DNA from: Microbotryum silenes-acaulis
Taxonomy: Eukaryota > Basidiomycota > Microbotryomycetes > Microbotryales > Microbotryaceae
Length of the DNA stretch: 64,000 nucleotides
Assembly (NCBI GenBank): GCA_003665825.1
Contig: QPFY01000014.1
Coordinates: 1-64,000, forward strand
Reading direction: 5' to 3'
Part shown: in pieces, positions 47,751 to 58,891 of the stretch
Layout: each line of letters begins with the position of its first letter
Position numbering within the stretch: the first letter of the stretch is position 1
The notes under the pieces: model-generated
Told to the model about the DNA's origin: nothing
Databases searched by the model: none
Seen by the model: the letters and a program-made list of their open reading frames with translations, nothing else
Translations under genes and position numbers: made by a program

Positions 47751-50700
47751 CTAGAAACCTTCGGAAAAGTCGGAGGGAATGCTGTTACGCACACTGGCAG
47801 AAGCCAGTAGTGTAGGACTCATTGACCCTGCATCAGGATCAATCATACCTACTAAAACCCCCTTGGGTGGCTTACAGAGACACAAGGCGACCCTTGGACT
47901 CCTGACTGGACGCTCGAAGCTCCTCGAATTCCGTTTCGGTGATCGGTTCCAAAGGATCCGACGAGAATCGGCGGCGGCGACAGAGCTTCCAGATCGAGTG
48001 GAAGAAGAGGACTCGTAGTTCGACAAGTCGACGTTCCGAGCGAGACACAGCTGGACACACGAAGTCCACGAAGTCGGGGTGTGGAGTCGGGGACAGAGCA
48101 GACCAGAGACGATGGGCAAAAGGGCAGCCCATCGCGAGGTGGACCAGGCACTCGGGCGCTTCCGAGAGGCACATCACACATGAGGAGGATCGATTGTTGG
48201 AGTGGGGGCTGGTCGAGGATGCGAGTTGGCGACCTGGATGGAGGGATCCCAAAGAGAGGAGGTGCACGGTATCTTCGGCGTCCGAGTGAACCCTGCGAAT
48301 CTTGCGTAAGGCCTTCCATCATGCATTCCATCGTTGCTCCGGCAGAGTGAAGACCTCCTGGTGTCGCTTGGGGAGGATGGGAGGGTAGAGGAAGGCGTGG
48401 TGGCGTTTGGACGCGTTGACGAACGAAGACGGCGTCATCACCTCGCCATCGGGACCTCGAAACAGCGTCGGGTTCACCAAGAGTTGAATTCCATGGCCTG
48501 CTGGGAAAAAGAGCACGTGCGTTGCCCATCGCTCGAGGTTGTGGCTCTTGGACAGTTCGGGGGGATTGAGCGTTGTCACCGACGCCCAGGCTTCGAAATA
48601 GCGGACCCAACGAGGAAGGAGTTTCCTCGTCTTTCTCACCGCATGGCCCCACTTTGGAGGAGGATGGCAGAAGTATGCCCACCAGATCCAGATCCAAGGA
48701 CGACGATGCTGGTTGGGGGCCGGTCTGGACAAGGTGAAAGGGTTAGGCTGGTTCGCTGCCTGGAGGCGAATGCGTATGTCGAAGAGGTGGCGTGTGAAGC
48801 ATCCGTCCGGGTCACGGAGCTGGAAGACCCACTTGGCGTGATCGATTGCTAGGCGCCGAGTCAGATCGATCAAACCAAAGCCGCCGTGGTCGAGAGGGAT
48901 GTAGAGGCGCAACCGAGAGACCTGCGGATTTCGCTGAGTCCCATCCGAGCCACGACCGTGAATGGCGAGCATGGCCGCATCCTCGATTTCCTTGACGACG
49001 CTCGTGGGAGCCGGGATGAACCGATTGTAGTAGAGGATCTTCGTGTAGCAGTAGATGTTGATGATTGAGCATTTGGCTGCATATGGGAGATCGTACAGCA
49101 GGATAGAGCGTATTCGAGCGATAGTCGCGGCCTTGACCCCGTCCCACCCCGCATCCTCGGCAATGTCCACCCCGACCTGAATACCAAGGTAGCGAAACTG
49201 CGAGTCGCGGAGACGCCAGGTCCCAAGACCTGGAGCGATCGGCCGATCCCTAAACGATCCGAGGGGAGAGAGGAAGGACTTGGTGTTGCTGAGCTTGCTA
49301 GCACTTGCCCGGTCGTATAGCTCGATGGCCCGATTGAGATGGTCGAAGTCCGAGAGGTCACGGAGCGCGCAGCAAGCGTCGTCGGCGAAGAGGAGTTCTC
49401 AACTCGTTTGAAGGCCCGGGCTCTCGATTCTTTTGACTCTCGATCGGATCTGACACGCGAAACCCTCGATTGCCAGAATGAAAAGAGACGGAGCCAAGGG
49501 ATCGCCTTGCCGGACACCCGAAAGGACGTCGAAAGCGGTAGAGAGCCACCCGTTGAGGAAAATCGAGGCGGATTGGTTTGAGTAGGTCGCTCGGTACCAT
49601 TGGCGGGCTTTGGGACCGAGGCCAACGGCGCTGAGGACTGCATCAAGGCACGGGTGGGAGAGACGGTCATAAGCCTTCTCGAAGTCCATCACCGCTAGCA
49701 GGCCGGACACGGGCGTTGAGCCCGGAAGTCCAGGATCCATGAGACACTGCACCTCGGCGATGTTCGTGCCGAGCCAACGGTTCGGGACAAAGCCACGCTG
49801 AGTTGGGCCGATCAAGGACTCGAGCAAGGGAGCGAGGCGCTGATTATGCGCTTGAGAGATGATGCGCTCGTCTGCGTTGATGAGCGATATGGGGCGTTTG
49901 TTCGACAGCTGATCCCTTTCGCCGCTTTTGTGGATGAGGTGGTTGTGGGCGATGTTGCGGGCAGACGGTCCAGGCCGAAGACCCTCGGTGGGGATCGAGT
50001 TGATGACGTCTCGGAGGATGGGGCCCGTGGCCGTCCACGTCACGCGGTAGAACTCGACTGGGAGGCCGTCAGGCCCTGGCGACGAGTTCGACTTACACGC
50101 CTCTTGAGCCTTTGTCATCTCCTCCAGTGGGTACGTTTCCTCGAGCTTGTGTGAGTCCGCTGGGGTGAGGCGAGTCGAAGCAAGGCCATCAATGATCACC
50201 TTGAGGGCCGCGTCATCGATGGGGCGATCCTCGTAGACCCGCTGGAAGTAGTCGCTGGCCGCTCCAAGCATCGAGTCGGGGTCGGTGTGGACAACATCGT
50301 TGACCGTAAGCGAGGGGACGAGGTCGAAAGCACGCACTTTGCGCAGGCGGATGAAGATGGAAGAGGGACCCGCCAGAGAAGGGTCAATGCGGGACCGCAG
50401 GGCCGCAGGGCCGCGCCCTTTCGTTCTCCGATCCCCCGCGTCGGAAGCGAGCGAGTGTCCGGGCCAGAGCCTGCAGCTTGGGTAAGAGACGGTGCTTGGT
50501 GATTGTCCAGGCTGATGATGGGTCGTCGGGCATCTGGAGGAGGGCTTCATCATAGAGAGTGCGGACGGTGGAAGTGAGGTGCTCGCAGATCGCGTCGCCC
50601 TCGATCACGTGCAAACCCAGCTTGAATTTGCCCGGACCGATGTCGATTGCGCCCGGGATTTGAAACCGTGCCACCACCATCGAGTGCGTCGATTTGAGGA

Positions 50701-50975
50701 CAGGAGCCCAGATTTTGTGGTCATGGAAGAGGTCGACCCAGTCCGGCGAGACATAGATGCGATCGAGGCGTCGGCATGTGCCGGGCGCTGAGCGATTCGT
50801 CGTGTCTCGTCCTTTGGGATGGTGGAGTCGATAGGCGTCGAAAAGATTGTTTGCCGTGACGAGTGCGCACATCTCCTGACCCCCGTAATTCATACCATTA
50901 TGGTTTTCCGAATCAAGGAGTTGGGACTCAACACAGTTCCAGTCGCCCCCGACAAGGAGCGCAGGCGGCCCCGAA

Positions 50976-51145
50976 CATCAGCAAAATGGGCACTCGGCGC
51001 GCACCGCTTAAAAGCGCTTAAGCCCCGCTTAAGGACGCTTAAGGACGCTTAACAAGACGCGGGGCTTAAGGACGTCTTGTTAAGCGTCCTTAAGCGTCCT
51101 TAAGCGCCTTTAAGCGGTGCGCGCCGAGTGCCCATTTTGCTGATG
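50976..51145. mobile_element. Foldback/palindromic MITE, copy 2 (170 bp)
   Basis: Same 36-base inverted arms as copy 1 (CATCAGCAAAATGGGCACTC… and its reverse complement) around a core of CTTAAG/GGACGCTTAA repeats, 30 bases longer than copy 1. Flanked by AA on both sides (50974-50975, 51146-51147). Taking out the element plus one AA restores the LINE C endonuclease frame (…RDDPSGPPALLVGGDWN), so the target duplication is 2 bp. Confidence 0.88.
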
Positions 51146-51187
51146 AAGGGTCGTCACGCACCGCGTGTCGGAGGGCGTTGCTGAGGT

Positions 51188-51622
51188 CAAGGGTTCTCAT
51201 AGGATCAGATCACCGGAGGATCGGATCAGATCCGATCTTTTTTTTTTTTCCCAATCCGCGTTGATCTATCCTTTCTTGATCCTATCCAGAAGGATCAATT
51301 TGATCTGAGACATTTAATTGCCTTATATGGCAACAGATGACTACACCTCACTATAGATTTGTGTAACAAAGGTCATGTCGGATAGTGGTACATACCCTGT
51401 AGCGCGCTCTTGTGAACGGCAGGTATCAGTTAAAGGGCTATCTACCAAGTAACGACGCTACATCGCCTCCCCCGCCCCTTTTTTTTTTTTTTTTTTTTTT
51501 TTCTTTCTTTCTCCGAGGCATGATCTATCCTATCTTGATCCTGCCCAGCTAGGATCAGGATCGATCTGATCCGGAAAATTAGGATCAGGATCAGATCAGA
51601 TCTGATCCTATGAGAACCCTTG
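51188..51622. mobile_element. hAT-type MITE (435 bp) with 8-bp target duplication
   Basis: Begins CAAGGGTTCTCATAGGATC and ends with the reverse complement; the inverted termini are 24 bases. GCTGAGGT occurs at 51180-51187 and 51623-51630, a perfect 8-bp duplication. An 8-bp duplication and CA…TG ends are typical of hAT elements. Inside are further GGATCAGATC/GATCTGATCC subterminal repeats and two long T-runs (51239-51250, 51479-51502). No coding capacity, so it depends on a transposase elsewhere. Confidence 0.88.
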
Positions 51623-52294
51623 GCTGAGGTGTGAGAGGAAGCGTTTTTTGTCTGGCTTGTCGGAGGAGGGGGGCGTATATTGATACAACCCGAACTTTTG
51701 AATCACCCACACGAAAGGTGGCGTCGGTGACTCGGTCCGGGAAAGAGAAAGAGGCACGAAGAGTGTTGGGAGGCGACTCGAGATCAATAGTAATGACCAC
51801 GGAGTCGCTCTTCCAGAGTATGGCAGTGTTGTTGAAAGGAGTGAAAAGAGCGGAGAGCTTCAAGTCTCGGCACTCCTGAGTCCACTGGGCAACCCTATCA
51901 GGGGGAGGTCGGCCAGTTTCGCTCAGGAGAAAGACATCGGCGTTATGGGATCGGAGATTGGAGAAAAGAGAGGCACGCTTACGGTCTTCATTGATGGACT
52001 GCACGTTGGCAGCAACAAAAGACACGTTTGGGATCTTAGTTGCGCTCATCATCTTGGTCCATAGCGTCTTCCGCGTCCTTGGGAGGTGCTCCTTGGTCTT
52101 CGGCTTCTTCGTCGGCATCGTCGTCGGCGTCGGCGCCTTCAGGTCGGGCTTTGGGCGCGGCTGAGGGCATCGGCGTGGGCGAGGAGGGCTTCCAACACAC
52201 ACACACACACACACACACAAGTGAGTTTTTGCGGTGTAGCGTGTTTAGTTGACCTCGTACCCCCTTAAGTGTTACAGGTCAACACGAACAAACG

Positions 52295-53935
52295 ATGCCG
52301 GATCCGCCCGGCGCCCATGCGGCCCCGCCCAACGACCCGTTGGGTGCTAACCGCGCGAGTGACGAAAGATCACTCAACACGCAAACGCGTGAACCGGTCA
52401 CTGGAGGAACCGCGAATCCTCCAGCGTGGTCCACTGAGGCGACTCAGGCTCGACTGGACTGTGAAAAGGCGATGCAGAAGACCTTTAGAGCACTCGGTAT
52501 CGTTCTCTCCGGCAAGTCGACCCGCCGACTGATGGTCCTGATGCACGACGCCTCGACCCCGCCTTCGCAGGCGCCAGTGCTCGCACGAGCCGCCCAAAGA
52601 GCGGTGCGAAACGACGCAGCCCCGGCCTCCAATGTGATCCGAGTCATTATGGATGGTCCTGGATCACCCAGAGGTCCTGTACAGATCGCGCTGCGCAAGC
52701 ACTTTGGATTGGCCGAGACGCCGTTCATGTTCGCGCGGCCCGAGGGCGTCGTGCTCGACCCCGAGGTTGAGAAGCTTTTCTCGAAATGTGTGAAGCTGAA
52801 CCCAATTGTGACGAAAGCCACGAAGAGGTTCCCGATCGCTCGTCACATGTACGAGCTTGTTTTCGAATCCGACCAAGCCTGTCTCGAAGCCGCTGCAGCG
52901 GGCCCGTTCTCTCACCACGGCAAGGAGATGGTTACCGAGCTCCCCAGCGCCTCTCCCCTTAACCACGTCGTTCAGGTGCGATTCACCTTGCCCTCCTCCT
53001 CCAGCGCGATCCCCGCTTCCGTGCTCCGAAAATCTCTCGATGATGCTCTCACCTTTCGTTCGGCCGCGCAGGTCGTACGCAAGGTTATACCCTGATGCAA
53101 TTACAGCGGGGCCTCGCGGTCGATCCGAATGGAGATCCGATGGCCATGACCGAAGACGGGTTCCACTGCGCGTACCTTCGCTTACATGCTGATCTTTTCC
53201 AAGGCTCTACCGAGACGCAGAAGGCTGCGCTCAACGCCGCCTTGCCACAAGAGATCGAGATCCTGGGCGCCAAGTACGGCTTGCGACACGAATTCGAGAC
53301 GCACTACTGCGCCGTGTGCGATCGCGCCGGACATCAGTGGGGCGCTTGCAGGAAGCCGGTTTCGACTCCGGCCACCGCCGCCCCTGTTCCGGGGGCCTCG
53401 ACTTCGACTTCGACCACCGGCTTCCGAGTTGCTGGAAAGAATGGGAAGCACGGTGGGCCTGCCGCATTGAACTCTCGCGTCTCTGGCGCGAACATGATCC
53501 AGCTGGGACCTCGTGCTAACCCCGCAGGTGCAGCGACCGGCAACAAGGACGATGCGAACGACGGCGACGACGACGGCGAATCGGTCGCTTCGACCGAACC
53601 GGAGGGCGGCGACACTGGGAAAGAGATGTTGACGCGTGCCACCACGGGCTCAACAAAGGAGACGCAGACGACGACGGCGGCGCCCGTTTCGACCCCGACC
53701 TCTCCTTCGCCTTCTGCTTCTGCTCCGGCTTCGCCGTTGTCCGGTGGCACGTCGGGATCATCGGCCACCTCGACAATCTCGATAGCCTCGACGCCTTCGT
53801 TCGAGCTCGGCACCCGGCAACCGACGTGTCACCCGGGCGGGATCCGCCATGATCCTCGGTGCATCAGGGGGTGACGGCTCAGGGGGTCACAGGTCCGAGG
53901 TGACCGAATTCGAGGGGGGCGGCGCTGAACTGATT
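52295..53935 (+). pseudogene. LINE family A ORF1, copy with a one-base frameshift
   Basis: Same protein as the intact ORF1 at 17466-19067. Frame holds from ATG 52295 to about 53054, where one C is missing from a CCC run (…DDALT then FRSAAQ instead of LSFGRA), giving an early stop at 53095. The rest, including the zinc knuckle CAVCDRAGHQWGAC, is open in the next frame. A second difference near 53870 changes the C-terminus. The N-terminal ~255 residues could still be made. Confidence 0.85.
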
Positions 53936-53940
53936 TAATC

Positions 53941-56900
53941 ATGATTGAGTCCCTCACCGTGTTGACGTTCAATGTCCGATCGATGAAGAACGCAGTCAAT
54001 CAAGTCAAAATCATCCGTTATCTCAAAACCCTTCGGCCGGCCCCTGCGGCCATCCTCCTGCAAGAGCACCACCTCAGCTACAACGCGTCGCGCAAAGGCT
54101 TCGAGAGTGCTTGGCCAGGGGCTTGTATTCGTTTCACTCCTCATGTCCTTACCCTCATACCCGATGGCTCACCTTTGGCGGGCCATCTCCTTTCCTCCAC
54201 CCCGGTCGTCTTTGCAGGAGCTCCTCGTTTCGACGGTCGGATTCTGCGCTCAGTGTTTCGTCTTGAGGAGCTCGATGTCGAGATCATCAACATGTACGCG
54301 CCGGTACAGGAGGACGATCGTCGCGACTTTTTCGGGCCCCTGCATTTCAACGCCCCGAGACCCAAGACTCTTCGGATCTTGGCCGGCGATCTCAATGATT
54401 GTCCGGATGTATCGGTCGACCGAGTGTCCATCACCGATCGCGCTTGGACTCCTGTATCGCACTGGCAGACCTTGCTGTCAAAGATCGCGTTCAAGGCACT
54501 CGACACGGTCCGACATGTCCATTCTTGCACCCCCGCATTCACTCGTCCTCACTACCGTGGTAGAGGGGAGGAGCGAAAGATTTGCTCGTGGTCGCGGATC
54601 GACTATATTCTTGTCCAATGCAGTTGGGCGAACCGGTTGTTGAGCGCATCTACGCTCTTCGACGCGCCCTGTTCGGACCACAGACCTGTAGTTGCAACTT
54701 TCGCTTTGCCTACATCGAACGCTGATGCCGAACCCCCCCTTTCTCTTCCCTCTACGAGCGATTTCATTTCGAGGCTCAACCCAACGGTCTTTGACGATCA
54801 AGACTTTGTCGCATCAATTCCCGGGGTCGTCGACGAGGTCTATCGAAGGCTCGAGGGGACCGCTCCGCTCGGCGAAGTCTATGACGCCGCTCTGCGGGCG
54901 GTTGCAGTTGCTGGCCATGCACGATACCGCTCGACTCGTGCCGACATGCGCCGACTGCGGGCCGAGAGCCAATCCGTCATGGAGGCTTTGAAGGCACGCG
55001 GTGAGCACATGAATGAGGCCGAGCGCGATGCGTATACTCTTGCCAAGTCGCGGTTGGACCAGTTGGCGGTAAAGGAGGCTCAGTGGCTGCGCATCCGTGC
55101 GCATGTGCCGTCAGTCGACTCGAGGGAAGGTCAATCGGCAAGCATTCGCACGCGCCTCAACCGCCGGAGTCGCCAGACGAGCATCGTCTCGCTGGAGGAT
55201 GTGGATGGCACCGAGACCGTTGACATGCAGGAGGCGCTGGGTATTGCTTCACGGCACGCGCAGTCGCTCTTCACACCGGACCCAGCTCGTGGCGACCCGA
55301 CGAACGCACACCGGTCTCTGCTCGACCCTATTCGCGCAGCGAAATGCTACGATGACAACCGCTCGGACCCTACGTTCGGTCGTCGGCTGCCTCGTCAAGC
55401 GAGAGTGGCGCTTGACGAGCCCTTCACCCTCCTCGAGGTTGAAGCGGCGTTGAAGAAGACGGATTCGGGGCGATCACCGGGGCCCTCGGGCATTCCGTAC
55501 GAGCTCTTCAAGGCGCTGCCAACCTACTTTGCTCCCAAGCTGTTGGACTTGTTCAACTCGATTTGGGAGGGCGGCAAAATGACGGCGTCCTTGGCAGAGG
55601 GGCTGGTGCGGCTCTTGCCCAAGAATAAACCGGGGGCCAATCTGAAATCACTGGGGGCATACCGACCGATCACATTGCGCGAGACGACCTACAAGGTCCT
55701 CAGCAAGGTCTTGGTGGCGCGACTCAATGGGGTGCTTGGCGAGCTTTTGCCGCCGGCGCAACACGGTTTCATGCCATCAAGACGTTCAGCGGACGCGGGA
55801 AGTCATCTCACTCTCCTTCTCGAAAAACTCAGGTCGCTAGGCACTGAAGTTTTCCCCGAGGGCGCCCTCTTGTCTTTGGATCAGCAGAGCGCGTACGATC
55901 GGGTCGATCACGCCTGGATCTTCGAGGTCTTTGAGGCCTTTGGGTTCGGCGAGCGTTTCATCTCGCTGCTGCGCGCTCTCTACGATCCCGAGACTCTGGG
56001 GGTGCGCTACCTTGTCAATGGGTTCCCCACGGACTTGGTGCGGTTGCTGTGTGGTCTCGGTCAGGGGGATCCCCTCTCGTGCCCGGTTTGGAACATCACG
56101 TTCCAACCCTTCCTCGACGCCCTCGTGCGGCGCGGGATCGCGCTCAACCTGCAGAAGGTGTGGCCAGGGGGGCCGCGTGCGCAGCTTACGCATCTGGCGT
56201 TTGCCGACGATGCTGTGGTGGTGGTGGAGTCACCGGCGGCATTGTCAAAGCTGCAAACGCTGTCGCAGACGTGGTACGAGGCAACCAACGGGAAGACCAA
56301 CACGGACAAGACGCTGGTGCTACCACTCGGACCGAACTGGCTTCGGGACGAGACTGCGCAGGCGCTGCCAACGGTGCAGGAGGGGGAGAGCTTCAAGTGG
56401 TGCGGCTATGCCTTCTTTCGCCACGGTGACTCGAAACTGTTTTGGACCCATGTTCTTGACAGGATCAAGGCCAAGACCCGCGCCGCTGGAGACCGGACAC
56501 TTTCGCCGAGTGGGAAGGTCTTCTATGCCAACGCTCACATCATCTCGACGGTCCTCCACGTGCTGTCCTTCGACATACCACCTCAATGGTTCATTAAGGC
56601 GGCGGAGACAGCACTTACGGATTTTATCTGGGGAGGAGCAGGGCGAAATACCGTCGCTCGCGATTTCGTGTTCCAGGCTCGGGAGGACGGGGGCTTGGGC
56701 TTGATTTCGATCGGCGACATCGTTCATTCGGTGGCGCTTCGATTTTGGGATGCTGTGGCGGGCTCGAACGAGGCGATCTGGGCGCCCCTAGCTCGCGAGA
56801 GCTGGAGGTCCCTCGTCGCTGCGACCCGCGATTTCAGTCCGTGGGGGTTCTTCAGCAGCACGGCTCGGGTCGAGAAGCTGTATCGCGACTCGACGCGCTG

Positions 56901-57942
56901 GGGGGCAGTCGTTGCAGCGGCCAGGGTCACAGTTCCAACCATCAAGTCCGAACTCCTTACGCTCCCCGAATTGCTTTCGCTTCCGCCTCGCCTCCCTTCA
57001 CTCTATGCTGAAGGTGCCAAGCACGCATATGACGATGCGGACGCAGTGGCGAAGTTTGCGCAGATCGCGGACCTGTACTGGAGGGACGAAGGGAAGGGCT
57101 GGGCTCTGGTTGGTCATCGACGCGGGTTCTGGCAGCACTCTAAGGAACCCGCCCTACAGCACGAGCACGTGTGGTCGCGCGTGGGTCAGTTGCTCAAGGC
57201 GAAAGCGTTGCTGCCCAAGACCGCGTTGCGACCTGCTCGGATACCTCTCAAGGAGGCTCCCCGTCCCCGGTGCTTCAACTTCTTTGGGCTCACCCGACCG
57301 TTCACTATTCGCAAGCTTCGTCGGCTTGTGAACGTGGTTCGGTTCCCAGGGAGGGAGGATCGTGTCAAGCGTTTCCCTGATGGGACTTCTCAGAGCGATA
57401 GGAAGCGCGTCTGGAAATGGCTTCATGACCGGTTCGCGTCTGCTGTGGAGCAGGACACCCACTGGCGGCTCATGTACGACGTGACGCCGACGCGCAAGAG
57501 GCAGCATACTCAGGGTCATGCCTCTTCGCCGACGTGTCTATTCTGCGGCAACGATGCAGCGGTCATCGAGACGGTGTCGCACTACTTTTTCGAGTGCGCG
57601 TACTCGACCAGCTTCTGGGGCGGGGTGCTTCGCATTCTGTTTGACAAGCTCGGCATCGAGGATACCGACGTCGATCCGTCAACGTTCACTCCGGAGCAGC
57701 TGACTATGGGGCTCCCCCTTTTGCGGGGTCGTGGGAGAACGACCTCGAAATGGATGTGGGTTCGGCTGGCTTGCGCGATCGGCTTCCAGCGGCTGCACCT
57801 GCTCCGCTGGCGCGTTCATCAGCGGTTCGAGCTGGACAAGGTCGTGGCCCCTCCCTCGCTGCCCAGTGCACTCAGAGCGTTCGAGCGAGATTTTCTCTCT
57901 CGAGCGGGCTTTGTGCCTGGGGCTCGAGATTGGGAGGTATGA
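53941..57942 (+). CDS. LINE family A ORF2: endonuclease-reverse transcriptase, intact (1333 aa)
   Basis: N-terminal AP endonuclease: [44 protein letters not shown] and [92 protein letters not shown] and the catalytic LAFADDAVVVV. C-terminal zinc motif: CLFCGNDAAVIETVSHYFFEC, 21 residues, at about residue 1200. No RNase H domain. ATG 53941 follows the natural ORF1 stop by seven bases. It nicks DNA and primes reverse transcription at the nick. No stop or shift is seen. Its 5'-truncated sister at 19266-21058 is about 97-98% alike, pointing to recent activity. Confidence 0.92.
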   Translation: MIESLTVLTFNVRSMKNAVNQVKIIRYLKTLRPAPAAILLQEHHLSYNASRKGFESAWPGACIRFTPHVLTLIPDGSPLAGHLLSSTPVVFAGAPRFDGRILRSVFRLEELDVEIINMYAPVQEDDRRDFFGPLHFNAPRPKTLRILAGDLNDCPDVSVDRVSITDRAWTPVSHWQTLLSKIAFKALDTVRHVHSCTPAFTRPHYRGRGEERKICSWSRIDYILVQCSWANRLLSASTLFDAPCSDHRPVVATFALPTSNADAEPPLSLPSTSDFISRLNPTVFDDQDFVASIPGVVDEVYRRLEGTAPLGEVYDAALRAVAVAGHARYRSTRADMRRLRAESQSVMEALKARGEHMNEAERDAYTLAKSRLDQLAVKEAQWLRIRAHVPSVDSREGQSASIRTRLNRRSRQTSIVSLEDVDGTETVDMQEALGIASRHAQSLFTPDPARGDPTNAHRSLLDPIRAAKCYDDNRSDPTFGRRLPRQARVALDEPFTLLEVEAALKKTDSGRSPGPSGIPYELFKALPTYFAPKLLDLFNSIWEGGKMTASLAEGLVRLLPKNKPGANLKSLGAYRPITLRETTYKVLSKVLVARLNGVLGELLPPAQHGFMPSRRSADAGSHLTLLLEKLRSLGTEVFPEGALLSLDQQSAYDRVDHAWIFEVFEAFGFGERFISLLRALYDPETLGVRYLVNGFPTDLVRLLCGLGQGDPLSCPVWNITFQPFLDALVRRGIALNLQKVWPGGPRAQLTHLAFADDAVVVVESPAALSKLQTLSQTWYEATNGKTNTDKTLVLPLGPNWLRDETAQALPTVQEGESFKWCGYAFFRHGDSKLFWTHVLDRIKAKTRAAGDRTLSPSGKVFYANAHIISTVLHVLSFDIPPQWFIKAAETALTDFIWGGAGRNTVARDFVFQAREDGGLGLISIGDIVHSVALRFWDAVAGSNEAIWAPLARESWRSLVAATRDFSPWGFFSSTARVEKLYRDSTRWGAVVAAARVTVPTIKSELLTLPELLSLPPRLPSLYAEGAKHAYDDADAVAKFAQIADLYWRDEGKGWALVGHRRGFWQHSKEPALQHEHVWSRVGQLLKAKALLPKTALRPARIPLKEAPRPRCFNFFGLTRPFTIRKLRRLVNVVRFPGREDRVKRFPDGTSQSDRKRVWKWLHDRFASAVEQDTHWRLMYDVTPTRKRQHTQGHASSPTCLFCGNDAAVIETVSHYFFECAYSTSFWGGVLRILFDKLGIEDTDVDPSTFTPEQLTMGLPLLRGRGRTTSKWMWVRLACAIGFQRLHLLRWRVHQRFELDKVVAPPSLPSALRAFERDFLSRAGFVPGARDWEV

Positions 57943-58891
57943 TGACCGAGTTAAGTCCTTCCTTCCTATTTTCCTCCCTTCTTTTTCGGACGTCGACTTC
58001 TCTTTTAGAAGCTGACTGTCTTGAAACTTGTTGCGCAGTGGAAGGCTGCGCACCTCTCTCTCTCTCTCTCTACTTTGCGCAGTAGCGGTTTTCGTTCTTG
58101 GATGGATCGGCAAGCCCGGTCGATCGTCTTTGCGTTGGAGGCTTTGTGAAGTTCTCCCCTCTCCTTTCCCCCCCTTTTCCCTTCCCTTCCTCTTCTCGTT
58201 CCTGTTGCTCGGTTGTTGACTACGCTTCAGCCACTTCTCCTTTTACTCCTAAGCCGTGTGTTGGATTCCGTCGAATGGTTCGTTCGTTCGCGTTGGTCAA
58301 GATCTACGGCATGGCTCGGGAAGAAAGGTCGCTCGTTCTTGGTCAATATCCTCGCGTCAAGGCGAGGCTCGTTTTGTTGTATTGGATCGTCTTTCGCTCG
58401 GCCCCAACGGCTCAACAGCCAGCACTCGAGACTCAGCCAAGGGAGGACATCAGGTGCTGTCGGGGTGACGAGTAGCTGGGGCTTGGCTGCGGCCTGTTAG
58501 TCCCTGGGGACCTCTATCTCTGGCTTCGACCCCCTCCCTTGGCCCCTCGGGTGTGTTCCCCTCCTCCTCCTCTCCTCTCTGTCTTAGTATTCCTGGTTCT
58601 CCCTATCCCCAGTCGTGACTTTCTGTATACTCTCCCCCTTCTTTCTCTAGGCGCTCTTGCCTGGTTTTCGAGTATCTTCGCTCCCGCTCTTGGGACGTGA
58701 AGCGGCAGCAGTACTCACCGCCCGTTGGAGTCCGCGTTAGGTGCTCGGCGGGCTTTGATCTGCGCAGCGCTCTTTGCGCGCAGGGGTTTGACTTTCACCC
58801 AACTGCTCGCCGTCGTTGCTTTATAACCTCCTTTAGCTCTTTTTGTAGCGGTCCCAGCCAACCCGAAGGATAGCAATTTATGAGCCCCAGT
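57943..58891 (+). other. 3' UTR of LINE family A
   Basis: About 950 bases between the ORF2 stop and the A-tail. It includes a pyrimidine-rich stretch and a (CT)n run near 58053-58070 and ends GCAATTTATGAGCCCCAGTC. The truncated copy at 19266-20135 carries the same region, so this is element sequence and not a host gene. Short open frames in it are not conserved in codon pattern. Confidence 0.75.

Larger units (their letters stand above)
47872..52052 (-). pseudogene. LINE family C ORF2: endonuclease-reverse transcriptase, broken
   Basis: Endonuclease motifs: FVAANVQSINEDRKR, VSIYAP, LLVGGDWNCVES, CRRLDRIYVSPDW. RT motifs: SSPGPDGLPVEFYRVTW, RPISLINADERIISQAHNQR, RGFVPNRWLGTNI, LLAVMDFEKAYDRLSHPCLD, LSGVRQGDPLAPSLFILA and a FADDACCAL box after a shift near 49400. 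The C-terminal zinc motif CVMCLSEAPECLVHLAMGC is near 48170. A lost base in the C-run after IYAP (near 51670), a shift near 49400 and the two MITEs disable it. No RNase H domain is seen. Confidence 0.85.

Noticed and set aside
51239..51502. T-runs in the hAT-type MITE as LINE or SINE tails
   Set aside because: They lie inside a unit with perfect inverted ends and an 8-bp duplication, so a DNA transposon explains them better.
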